From positions 1 to 5,461 of the forward strand of contig JANXUW010000656.1 in assembly GCA_025351985.1 (NCBI GenBank): a stretch of DNA of 5,461 nucleotides, written 5' to 3'. A program made the translations under genes and the position numbers. The notes beneath the pieces were generated by a model. That model made no database searches. It worked only from the letters and a program-made list of their open reading frames with translations, and was not told where the DNA came from. Within the stretch, counting starts at the first letter, position 1. Every line of letters begins with the position of its first letter. Source of the DNA: Pseudolysobacter sp. GTDB taxonomy: Bacteria; Pseudomonadota; Gammaproteobacteria; Xanthomonadales; Rhodanobacteraceae. This document shows, piece after piece, positions 1 through 5,420 of this stretch.

Positions 1-139
1 CTTCCTCGAACAGCGCATCGTCCGCGGCGTGTGCCGGAAACGTCACGTGGTGCTGCTTGCCGAGCATGTCGGCAAAACGCAGATCGACGAACTCCACGTC
101 GTGTTCCTGGATCAGCTTCTGGACATTGGCGGCGGACAT
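1..139 (-). CDS. glnA: Type I glutamine synthetase, N-terminal fragment (cut by window edge)
   Basis: Forms glutamine from glutamate, ammonia and ATP in the cytoplasm, as a dodecamer; it is the main ammonium-assimilation enzyme. Only the first 46 codons are present, because the gene runs off the left edge of the window. The translated piece begins MSAANVQKLIQEHDVEF and continues with the VDLRF segment (18-22) and an HHVTFPAH stretch (30-37). This matches the N-terminal beta-grasp domain of GSI-type GlnA, where VDLRF..D..GK..HVT.PAH is conserved. The ATG at 139-137 is preceded by a good AGGAG Shine-Dalgarno six bases upstream, which fixes the start. A sigma-54 promoter with NtrC-like dyads lies upstream, as expected for nitrogen-regulated glnA. 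The active-site residues and the adenylylated tyrosine lie outside the window. A GlnA-like paralogue (for example a polyamine-glutamate ligase) is less likely given these motifs and this promoter. Confidence 0.93.
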   Translation of the reverse strand, partial: MSAANVQKLIQEHDVEFVDLRFADMLGKQHHVTFPAHAADDALFEE

Positions 140-145
140 AAGGGG

Positions 146-150
146 CTCCT
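146..150 (-). promoter_or_regulatory. Shine-Dalgarno of glnA
   Basis: AGGAG on the minus strand, six bases before the glnA ATG. It supports the chosen start codon. Confidence 0.8.
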
Positions 151-183
151 GAGTGAGTAAATGGAAAGGTTGAATCTCGTTAT

Positions 184-199
184 AGCAACCGCCATGCCA
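184..199 (-). promoter_or_regulatory. Sigma-54 (RpoN) promoter of glnA
   Basis: Read on the minus strand, TGGCAT (199-194), five bases, then TTGCT (188-184). This matches the RpoN consensus TGGCAC-N5-TTGCW except for one base, with exact spacing between the -24 GG and the -12 GC. The predicted transcription start is about position 173, giving a leader of about 34 bases that contains the AGGAG. RpoN promoters need a AAA+ activator bound upstream; for glnA this is usually NtrC, and matching dyads are present. Confidence 0.85.
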
Positions 200-231
200 G
201 TTGTGATTGCCACGTGAAAACAATGACTTGC

Positions 232-245
232 TGAAAAATTTTTCA
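232..245. repeat. Perfect 14-bp A/T-rich palindrome TGAAAAATTTTTCA
   Basis: A 14-base perfect palindrome containing A5T5, centred about 65 bases upstream of the predicted glnA start point, between promoter and enhancer-like sites. It overlaps a wider inverted repeat, CGTGAAAA (213-220) with TTTTCACG (240-247). It may be a regulator operator or an intrinsically bent spacer that helps enhancer looping. It is not a terminator: no G+C stem. Confidence 0.5.
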
Positions 246-271
246 CGCATCCGGGATCAGAAGCACCTTTC

Positions 272-288
272 TGCTCTGCGATGGTGCG
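272..288. promoter_or_regulatory. Promoter-proximal NtrC-like site (imperfect)
   Basis: Reads TGCTCT-N5-GGTGCG, which keeps 9 of the 12 specified positions of the NtrC consensus TGCACC-N5-GGTGCA. Its centre (280) is about 107 bases upstream of the predicted glnA start point and 31 bases, near three helical turns, from the better distal site. In E. coli the two strong NtrC sites of glnAp2 sit near -108 and -140, so the geometry matches although this site is degenerate. Confidence 0.5.
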
Positions 289-301
289 CTCAGGTGCTGC
301 G

Positions 302-320
302 GCGCACCAAAACCGTGCGC
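302..320. promoter_or_regulatory. Distal NtrC-like enhancer site
   Basis: A perfect inverted repeat, GCGCAC-N7-GTGCGC, containing the GCAC-N7-GTGC core of NtrC operators. The central part reads GCACC-AAAAC-CGTGC. The centre at 311 lies about 138 bases upstream of the predicted glnA start point, close to the -140 position of the strong E. coli glnA enhancer site. It lies 159 bases before the uppP start, so binding there could also affect uppP, but that is inference. Confidence 0.65.
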
Positions 321-465
321 GAGATAATTGCGATTACGTTTTCGCCTTGCCATCGCACTCATGACAGCTACGCCTCGGCCAGTCATCCCGCTACCATACG
401 CAACCGATTTCTGCGTGCGGTTCGAACGACATCGTCGCTGCAATCCGATGCGCCTTTCATCCATC

Positions 466-470
466 AAGAG
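466..470 (+). promoter_or_regulatory. Weak Shine-Dalgarno of uppP
   Basis: AAGAG eight bases before the GTG at 479. It is the only purine-rich element at a fitting distance and decides for the GTG, since no suitable in-frame ATG lies nearby. Confidence 0.5.
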
Positions 471-478
471 CCAATACC

Positions 479-1279
479 GTGAATACTTTTTTGACCGATA
501 TCCTGCTGGGCGTGATCGAAGGCATCACCGAATTCCTGCCGATTTCCAGCACCGGACATTTGCTGATCGCCGAGCACTGGCTGGCGCCGCGCTCCGAGTT
601 GTTCAACGTGGTGATCCAGGCCGGCGCGATTCTCGCCGTCACGGCGATTTACTGGCCGCGCATCTGGCAGTTACTGACCGGCTGGCGCGAACCGGCGCAG
701 CGCGATTATCTGCTGAAGTTGTTCGTCGCCTTTCTGATTACTTCAGGGCTCGGTTTCATCGTTGTCAGTGTGCTCAAGTTCAAATTGCCCGAAGCGCTGG
801 CACCGGTGGCGTGGGCGTTATTGATCGGCGGCGTGTGGATGCTGATCGCCGAACGGCTCGCGGCGGACCAGCCGGATCGCCAGACAATTACCTGGCGCGT
901 GGCGATTCTGGTCGGGCTCGCGCAGATCGTCGCAGGCATATTTCCGGGTACTTCGCGCTCGGCCGCAACGATTTTTGTCGCCATGCTCGCGGGCACCAGC
1001 AATCGCGCGGCGGCGACCGAATTTGCGTTTCTGGTCGGCATTCCGACGATGTACGCCGCGAGCGCGTATGAGCTGCTGAAATGCTACAAGGCCGGCGCGC
1101 TGGCGAATGAAAACTGGAGCAGCGTCGGCGTGGCGTTTGTCGTGTCGACGATCACCGCGTTCATCGCGGTGAAGTGGTTGCTCGGTTACATCCGCAGTCA
1201 TCGTTTCACCGCGTTCGCGGTTTATCGCATCGTGCTCGGCGCAGGTTTGCTGATGGCGTTGGCGACCGGCATCGCCTGA
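479..1279 (+). CDS. uppP: Undecaprenyl-diphosphate phosphatase (BacA/UppP)
   Basis: Integral inner-membrane phosphatase that dephosphorylates undecaprenyl diphosphate to the monophosphate lipid carrier used for peptidoglycan and other envelope glycans; overproduction gives bacitracin resistance in known cases. The 266 residues fit the family's usual 260-280. Signature 1, EGITEFLPISSTGHL, is at 14-28 and supplies E14, E18, S24 and H27. Signature 2, PGTSRSAATI, is at 156-165 and holds the catalytic-site arginine R160. The serine is followed by Ala rather than the more common Gly. Hydrophobic stretches near 43-60, 82-98, 107-124, 141-155, 164-192, 216-236 and 248-264 suggest the usual multi-pass topology. 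The start is a GTG; the N-terminus then aligns with other BacA proteins (ExxxE near residues 14-18). The gene is divergent from glnA and convergent with the neighbouring TPR operon. Confidence 0.95.
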   Translation: MNTFLTDILLGVIEGITEFLPISSTGHLLIAEHWLAPRSELFNVVIQAGAILAVTAIYWPRIWQLLTGWREPAQRDYLLKLFVAFLITSGLGFIVVSVLKFKLPEALAPVAWALLIGGVWMLIAERLAADQPDRQTITWRVAILVGLAQIVAGIFPGTSRSAATIFVAMLAGTSNRAAATEFAFLVGIPTMYAASAYELLKCYKAGALANENWSSVGVAFVVSTITAFIAVKWLLGYIRSHRFTAFAVYRIVLGAGLLMALATGIA

Positions 1280-1290
1280 TGACGATGCCG
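1267..1290. terminator. Hairpin at the convergent gene ends
   Basis: CGGCATCG (1267-1274) and CGATGCCG (1283-1290) form a perfect 8-bp stem with an 8-base loop that contains the uppP stop codon. On the plus strand it is followed by TATTCGTT, a weak T-rich tail. On the minus strand no T-run follows. It is a plausible weak intrinsic terminator for uppP, or an RNA 3'-end stabilising hairpin. For the opposite operon a terminator role is less supported. Confidence 0.45.
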
Positions 1291-1297
1291 TATTCGT

Positions 1298-2602
1298 TCA
1301 ACCGCCGCGCAACGAAAACTCGCGATTGAAATCGCCGATCGCACCGACCAGATCGGTGACCGCGATGCGCTCGACGTCCGTCAGATACGGATTCCAGCTA
1401 TCGAGAATCAGCACGACGCGCGTGCTCTGACTGCGATTCCACGCCTCGTGTTCAAAGGTGTCGTCGAACGTGATGCAGCGGCCTTCCTGCCACGCATGTT
1501 CCTCGCCACCAACTCGGATCGCGCAATCCTCCGGCACGATCAGCGGCAGATGTGTGACCAGCCGCGTGTTGGTCACGCCGTGATGCGGCAGGATGTGCGT
1601 GCCGGGCGTAAGCACCGAAAAACAGATCTCCGGCGCGTGCTCGCGGATGCGCACGATCGGTAGCGCATCGATGACTGCCGCAGTCACCGGCGCGCGCGCG
1701 CAATTGGCATCGTTGCGCTCGCCGTGACGATAGAAGAAAAATGCATCCCAGGCTGGCGCGCCGTGCGTGCCGCGCAGATACGCATCGCCCTCGGCGGGTG
1801 TTTGCATGCCGAGAAACGGCTGCATGAGATTCTGTTGTTGCAGTAAATCACGTAGTTCGGCACGAATGGCGTCGGTGTTTTTTTCGAGTTCATCCTGCCA
1901 CGGAAAAAGTTCGCGCGCGAAATAGGCTTGCGTCGGCAGACCCGGAAAATACAAAAACTTCGGCCGTTGCCTGACATCGGCATAACTCGTCGGCAAATCG
2001 CCCAGATAAGTCGCCAGGCAAATCTCGATGCGACGCATCGCTTCGGCGTCATGGCGCTCGCGCAGGGGCTGCAACACCGTCGAAAAAATCTCGTGGCGTT
2101 GACGGTTGACGAAGTCCATCGCATGCATGACCGTTTTGCGCAACGCCGGTGGCGTCGACGATTCGCTGAGCCAGTAACCCTGGCTCTGCGCCGCGGTGAT
2201 CGAACCAAAATAGTATGCCAGCGCCCTTTTCAGCTCGCCTTGCTGTTCCCACAAACCCGCCAGATGCAGCTGCAGATCGTACTGCTCCGGAGCGAGCCCG
2301 ATCGCACGCTCCAGCGTGGTTTGCGCGAGATCGAACTGGCGCGCGTTGATGCATACCACACCAAGATTTTTCAGTGTGGCGACGTCATCTGGCTGGGCGG
2401 CGGCGGCGCGCTGCAGCAACTCGATTGCAGTTGCAAGTTGACCGTGGGCAAGCGAGCGCATCGCGATGAAATTCAGCGCTTCAGCCTCGCCGGGATTGCT
2501 CTCCAGCACAGCGCGGCACAATTGTTCGGCTTGATCGAGCTGGCCCTGCTGGGCGAGCATGCGCGCGCGCTCCAGATTTGCCGCGACGAGCGTATTACTC
2601 AT
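1298..2602 (-). CDS. TPR protein with aspartyl/asparaginyl beta-hydroxylase domain
   Basis: 434 residues. The N-terminal third is TPR helices: the repeat-end prolines P37, P71 and P105 are exactly 34 apart. After a linker (about 140-310) comes an AspH-family (PF05118) Fe(II)/2-oxoglutarate dioxygenase domain, about 311-410. It has PHHGVTNTRLVTH (339-351) and FDDTFEHEAWN (379-389). By alignment with human AspH, recalled from memory, H340 and H385 are the two metal-binding histidines (H679, H725). R395 matches the 2-oxoglutarate-binding R735 with the same +10 spacing, and H351 matches H690. R688 of the human enzyme is V349 here. A DSWNP motif (401-405) ends the core. No signal peptide is seen, so it is probably cytoplasmic. 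It is the last gene of the operon and starts 9 bases after the PEBP gene, without a strong Shine-Dalgarno, so it is likely translationally coupled. Substrate unknown; a related hydroxylase on a small molecule is possible. Confidence 0.9.
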   Translation of the reverse strand: MSNTLVAANLERARMLAQQGQLDQAEQLCRAVLESNPGEAEALNFIAMRSLAHGQLATAIELLQRAAAAQPDDVATLKNLGVVCINARQFDLAQTTLERAIGLAPEQYDLQLHLAGLWEQQGELKRALAYYFGSITAAQSQGYWLSESSTPPALRKTVMHAMDFVNRQRHEIFSTVLQPLRERHDAEAMRRIEICLATYLGDLPTSYADVRQRPKFLYFPGLPTQAYFARELFPWQDELEKNTDAIRAELRDLLQQQNLMQPFLGMQTPAEGDAYLRGTHGAPAWDAFFFYRHGERNDANCARAPVTAAVIDALPIVRIREHAPEICFSVLTPGTHILPHHGVTNTRLVTHLPLIVPEDCAIRVGGEEHAWQEGRCITFDDTFEHEAWNRSQSTRVVLILDSWNPYLTDVERIAVTDLVGAIGDFNREFSLRGG

Positions 2603-2611
2603 CGCAATATC

Positions 2612-3250
2612 TCACTGCGCCGCGTTGAACAACGGCGGATACAAGGTGTAGGTTCCGGTCAGACTCGCCTGCCCCAGGATATGGCCTTGCATCGCATTGC
2701 GCACGTCGAGCAAAGTGAATCGACCCTGCAAATTGAGACTCTTTAGATCCAGCGCGAACACCTGGAAATGATAATGATGCAGCAGCTCGTCGTTCCACGG
2801 CGGACACGGCCCGTCGTAACCGAAATAATCGCCCGCCATCTCCGCATCGCCGGCAAACCAGCCGGTGAAATCGTTCAAGCCTTGTATCGAACCTTCCGGT
2901 CCGTAGGGCTCGCGATCGCCGCGCACGGTCACGCCCTCGGCGCAGCTTCCAGCGCCAAGCTCGCGAACTTCCGGCGGAATATCCAGCATCAGCCAATGCA
3001 CGAATTCGGCGCGCGGCAAGGTGGCGGGAACCGTACGACCGGCGTGATTGACGTCTTGCGCGCTGGTCGGCACATCGCTGTCGACGCAGATCAAAACGTA
3101 GGATCGCGTGCCGTTCGGCACATCGCTCCATGCCAGTTGCGGATTGCGATTTTCGGAAAAAATACACGGCGCACCGGGACCCGGTTTGCCGAACGCAAAC
3201 TCAGCCGGAATGGGCTGGTCGTGCTGAAAACTTTCGCTAGTGATTTGCAT
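2612..3250 (-). CDS. YbhB/YbcL family (PEBP, Raf-kinase-inhibitor-like) protein
   Basis: 212 residues with the phosphatidylethanolamine-binding protein fold. The motifs in order are NRNPQLAW (34-41), the anion-pocket strand CVDSDVP (55-61), VHWLMLDIP (84-92), GYDGPCPP (144-151) and HHYHFQVFALD (158-168). Bacterial YbhB is about 158 residues, so this one carries extra segments. One lies after the DSDVP loop (about 62-82), and one is a Trp/Gly/Asp-rich stretch between LNDF and GYDGP (about 129-143). No signal peptide is evident, so it is probably cytoplasmic. The biochemical role of bacterial members is poorly defined, and the eukaryotic kinase-inhibitor name should not be carried over. It starts 2 bases after the stop of the TPR-sulfotransferase-like gene, with AGGTG seven bases before the ATG inside that gene's end, and is followed after 9 bases by the TPR-hydroxylase gene. 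Confidence 0.88.
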   Translation of the reverse strand: MQITSESFQHDQPIPAEFAFGKPGPGAPCIFSENRNPQLAWSDVPNGTRSYVLICVDSDVPTSAQDVNHAGRTVPATLPRAEFVHWLMLDIPPEVRELGAGSCAEGVTVRGDREPYGPEGSIQGLNDFTGWFAGDAEMAGDYFGYDGPCPPWNDELLHHYHFQVFALDLKSLNLQGRFTLLDVRNAMQGHILGQASLTGTYTLYPPLFNAAQ

Positions 3251-3252
3251 GT

Positions 3253-5346
3253 CTATACACCTGGCTCGTTTGAATCGAAGCGCGCGAATGTCGGCGCCAG
3301 CACGTCACGATAAGCATGCCAGCGCGATGGCGGAAGTGCTTCCGGCAGGCCAGGCGGAATCGACGCCACATAGGGTGTCTCGATGCGTGCGCTGGGGCGG
3401 TCGAGAAACTGCACCAGCTCTTGCAACGCGGCGGTCGGATCGGCCTGCAGCGCATCGCCGTCGAGGTAGAGAACCGATACGCCGGATACGTTTCGGCAGG
3501 CCGCAAAATGCTGCTGCGAAAGTTTCAGCCACTCCGCCGCGGCATCGACATCGGGCAAGGCAAAACCCGGCGCCGCGCCGCAGGCCAGCCAGTTCATCAG
3601 GGTCTGGCGCAAATCGCGTTCGACGATGATGATGCGTGTCCCGGGCAAGCCGCGCTGGATTGCGGGCAGGAGACGCGCATCCCAGCGCGGCAGCCAGTCG
3701 ATCAGGCGATCTTCGGCCAGATTCAGTTCGGCGCGAGCGGAAAAATATTGCTGACGAATCGCTTCGGCGTCGTTGTCGCCTAAAGTCGGGTAACGATCGA
3801 ATTCGCCGTGTGTAAACAAGTCGGCGCGCGCCGGCGGCTGGAACCGATCACGCAGCACCAGTTGATTCAATTCGGTGGTCAGCAACGTGGTCAACTGCAC
3901 GACGCCGGAGCCAGGCGCACCAAGCACCAGCACCGGCGCGTTGCCCAGCGACTGAGCCGGCGTGACCGACGTTAGTTGCGCCGCAAAATCCTCGGGCAAT
4001 GGTTTGAGCCACGGTGTGCCGTTGGCCGGCAAACCACGCTGCGCGGCAAGCCAGGCGGCGCTGGCTTCGGCCGTGCGATCCAGTTGATCCAGCGCAAACC
4101 CGCGATGCTGATCGAGCTGGCGTCGTCCGGCTTCCGGCAAGCTGCTGCGATCGATCGCATCGAAGTGCTGCAGCGCCGAGGCGCCGTCGTGCACACGCAA
4201 TGCGACACGCGCGAGCACGAAATGCGCATCGACATCGTGCGGATTTTGCGCGAGACAACGTTCCGCCATGCTGACCGCCTCGGGCTGACGGCCGAGCATT
4301 TCCAGCAATAGCGGCAAGCGCGCCAAAGCGATTTCGTCATCGGGATTATGCGCGAGGATATCCTGCCACGCGTGCAGGGCGTCCTGCCTTTGTCCAACCA
4401 TACCGAACAGTTCGGCGCGCGCGGCGAGAACACGCGGCTCGTCCGGTTGCAAAACCAGCAGCGCGTCGTAGGTATCCATCGCCGCCTTCACCTGGCCGAG
4501 CTTGAGCAGACACCAAGCCAGCGAAATCACCGTCGCCGGTTGATTCGGATCACGGATCAGCGCCGCACGATAATGCCCCACAGCTTCGCCGAGGCGCGTG
4601 CCAAGCCGCGCCGCATCGCCGAAACCGACCAGCGCCAGCGCCTCGTAACCTTCGACATCGTCGAGCATCTGGAAATGCGGCTCGGCCAACGTCGGCTCAC
4701 CCTGTTCGAGATGCAGCTGGCCGAGCCAGTGCCGCGCGCTGTGCATGTCCGGTTTGAGTCGCAGCGCGTTTTCGAATGCGCGCACCGCAAACGCATACAC
4801 ACCACGCGCATGGAACGTGCGACCGAGACCCGCCTGGATAGTGGCTTCGTCGGGTGCCAGTTCGGCGGCGCGAATGTAGTAACGCGAGGCCAGATCGGGA
4901 TCGTTGCGCTGCAGCGCCAGACTGCCGAGGCTGGCGAGGGTCTGCGGATTTGCCGCGTCGACGCGTTCGGCGGATTTGAAGTGTTCCTGCGCGGCGGCGT
5001 TATCGTCGCGCTGCAACGCCATGTGACCGAGAAACAGATGCGCGCTGCCGATGTTCGGATCGAGACTCAGCGCTTCGCGAAGATGCGCCTCAGCGGTGTC
5101 CAGTCGCTGACTGCTGAATTCGAGGCCACCCAGATACGCCAGATGCGCAGCGTTTTGCGGGTCGGCACTGACTGCGGCCTGCGCAAAACGCATCGCCTCG
5201 TCGACATCGCCGCGCTCGAAGCACAGCGCGCTGAGCACGCGTAATGCCTGGGCGTTGTTCGGCTCGGTCGTGAGCAGTTCGCGGCAACGTTGTTCGGCCA
5301 GATCGTTGTCGCCGTTGCGTTGCAGTTTCAGGATTTCTTCGAGCAT
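3253..5346 (-). CDS. TPR protein with divergent sulfotransferase-like C-terminal domain
   Basis: 697 residues. Residues about 1-440 are TPR repeats. Repeat-end prolines occur at 29, 63, 97, 165, 199, 267, 301, 335 and 369, all in one 34-residue register. The 131 and 233 positions lack proline, implying about 11 repeats, followed by less regular helices. Residues about 470-697 look like a PAPS-dependent sulfotransferase domain. They contain a beta-strand plus loop VLGAPGSGVVQL (474-485), the 3'-phosphate motif region RIIIVERDLRQTLMNW (571-586), and a late YLDGDALQADP (627-637) resembling the YE.L..DP segment. The usual PRSGTT loop is PGSGVV here, and the serine of RDP.DTCLS is N585, so PAPS binding or catalysis may be altered or lost. 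No signal peptide is visible. It is the first gene of the operon. An in-frame TGA lies just upstream of the ATG, and no strong Shine-Dalgarno precedes it. Substrate unknown. Confidence 0.85.
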   Translation of the reverse strand: MLEEILKLQRNGDNDLAEQRCRELLTTEPNNAQALRVLSALCFERGDVDEAMRFAQAAVSADPQNAAHLAYLGGLEFSSQRLDTAEAHLREALSLDPNIGSAHLFLGHMALQRDDNAAAQEHFKSAERVDAANPQTLASLGSLALQRNDPDLASRYYIRAAELAPDEATIQAGLGRTFHARGVYAFAVRAFENALRLKPDMHSARHWLGQLHLEQGEPTLAEPHFQMLDDVEGYEALALVGFGDAARLGTRLGEAVGHYRAALIRDPNQPATVISLAWCLLKLGQVKAAMDTYDALLVLQPDEPRVLAARAELFGMVGQRQDALHAWQDILAHNPDDEIALARLPLLLEMLGRQPEAVSMAERCLAQNPHDVDAHFVLARVALRVHDGASALQHFDAIDRSSLPEAGRRQLDQHRGFALDQLDRTAEASAAWLAAQRGLPANGTPWLKPLPEDFAAQLTSVTPAQSLGNAPVLVLGAPGSGVVQLTTLLTTELNQLVLRDRFQPPARADLFTHGEFDRYPTLGDNDAEAIRQQYFSARAELNLAEDRLIDWLPRWDARLLPAIQRGLPGTRIIIVERDLRQTLMNWLACGAAPGFALPDVDAAAEWLKLSQQHFAACRNVSGVSVLYLDGDALQADPTAALQELVQFLDRPSARIETPYVASIPPGLPEALPPSRWHAYRDVLAPTFARFDSNEPGV
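3258..3262 (-). promoter_or_regulatory. Shine-Dalgarno of the PEBP-family gene
   Basis: AGGTG on the minus strand, seven bases before the ATG at 3250. It lies inside the last codons of the upstream TPR gene, consistent with coupled translation. Confidence 0.65.
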
Positions 5347-5414
5347 GATTTTGATGATTCGTCAGCGCCAGCGGCGTATGAAGGAAGGCCCACGGATACG
5401 GCCAATAGCCGCAT

Positions 5415-5420
5415 ATTATG
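5415..5420 (-). promoter_or_regulatory. Possible -10 element for the three-gene operon
   Basis: CATAAT on the minus strand (5 of 6 to TATAAT), about 70 bases before the first ATG. It lies in an 11-bp inverted repeat, GCATA-T-TATGC (5411-5421). The best -35 at 16 bases spacing is TTCGAG, only 3 of 6, so the call is weak. Confidence 0.25.

Larger units (their letters stand above)
140..478. other. Divergent glnA-uppP intergenic control region (339 bp)
   Basis: There is no convincing gene between the divergently transcribed glnA and uppP. Short open frames here (for example from 207 on plus or 467 on minus) match no recognisable protein and overlap regulatory motifs. The interval holds the glnA leader (about 34 bases), a sigma-54 promoter, an A/T-rich palindrome and a cluster of GCACC/GGTGC half-sites resembling an NtrC enhancer. 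The uppP promoter must also be here, on the plus strand, but I found no sigma-70 pair good enough to call. The closest are an isolated TTGCCA at 347-352 and an isolated GATAAT at 323-328, neither with a partner at correct spacing. Confidence 0.75.

Noticed and set aside
292..308. GGTGC-TGCGGC-GCACC inverted repeat as an NtrC site
   Set aside because: The half-sites face the wrong way (GGTGC first, then GCACC) for an NtrC operator; I count them only as part of the half-site cluster.
323..352. GATAAT (323-328) and TTGCCA (347-352) as sigma-70 promoter parts for uppP
   Set aside because: Neither has a partner hexamer at 16-18 bases, and their order is wrong for a single promoter.
207..482. 91-codon plus frame in the glnA-uppP interval
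   Set aside because: It overlaps the A/T palindrome, both NtrC-like dyads and the uppP start, has no Shine-Dalgarno and resembles no known protein.
328..1071. 247-codon plus frame overlapping uppP
   Set aside because: It is out of frame with the clear UppP signatures and made of Arg/Ala-rich sequence with no domain.
1928..2746. 272-codon open frame on the plus strand opposite the TPR-AspH and PEBP genes
   Set aside because: It lies antisense to two well-supported genes, shows no recognisable domain and has arginine- and glutamine-rich composition typical of antisense frames in G+C-rich DNA.
4348..5244. 298-codon open frame on the plus strand opposite the TPR-sulfotransferase-like gene
   Set aside because: It mirrors the TPR codons on the other strand, has no known motif, and its Arg-rich composition fits a shadow frame.
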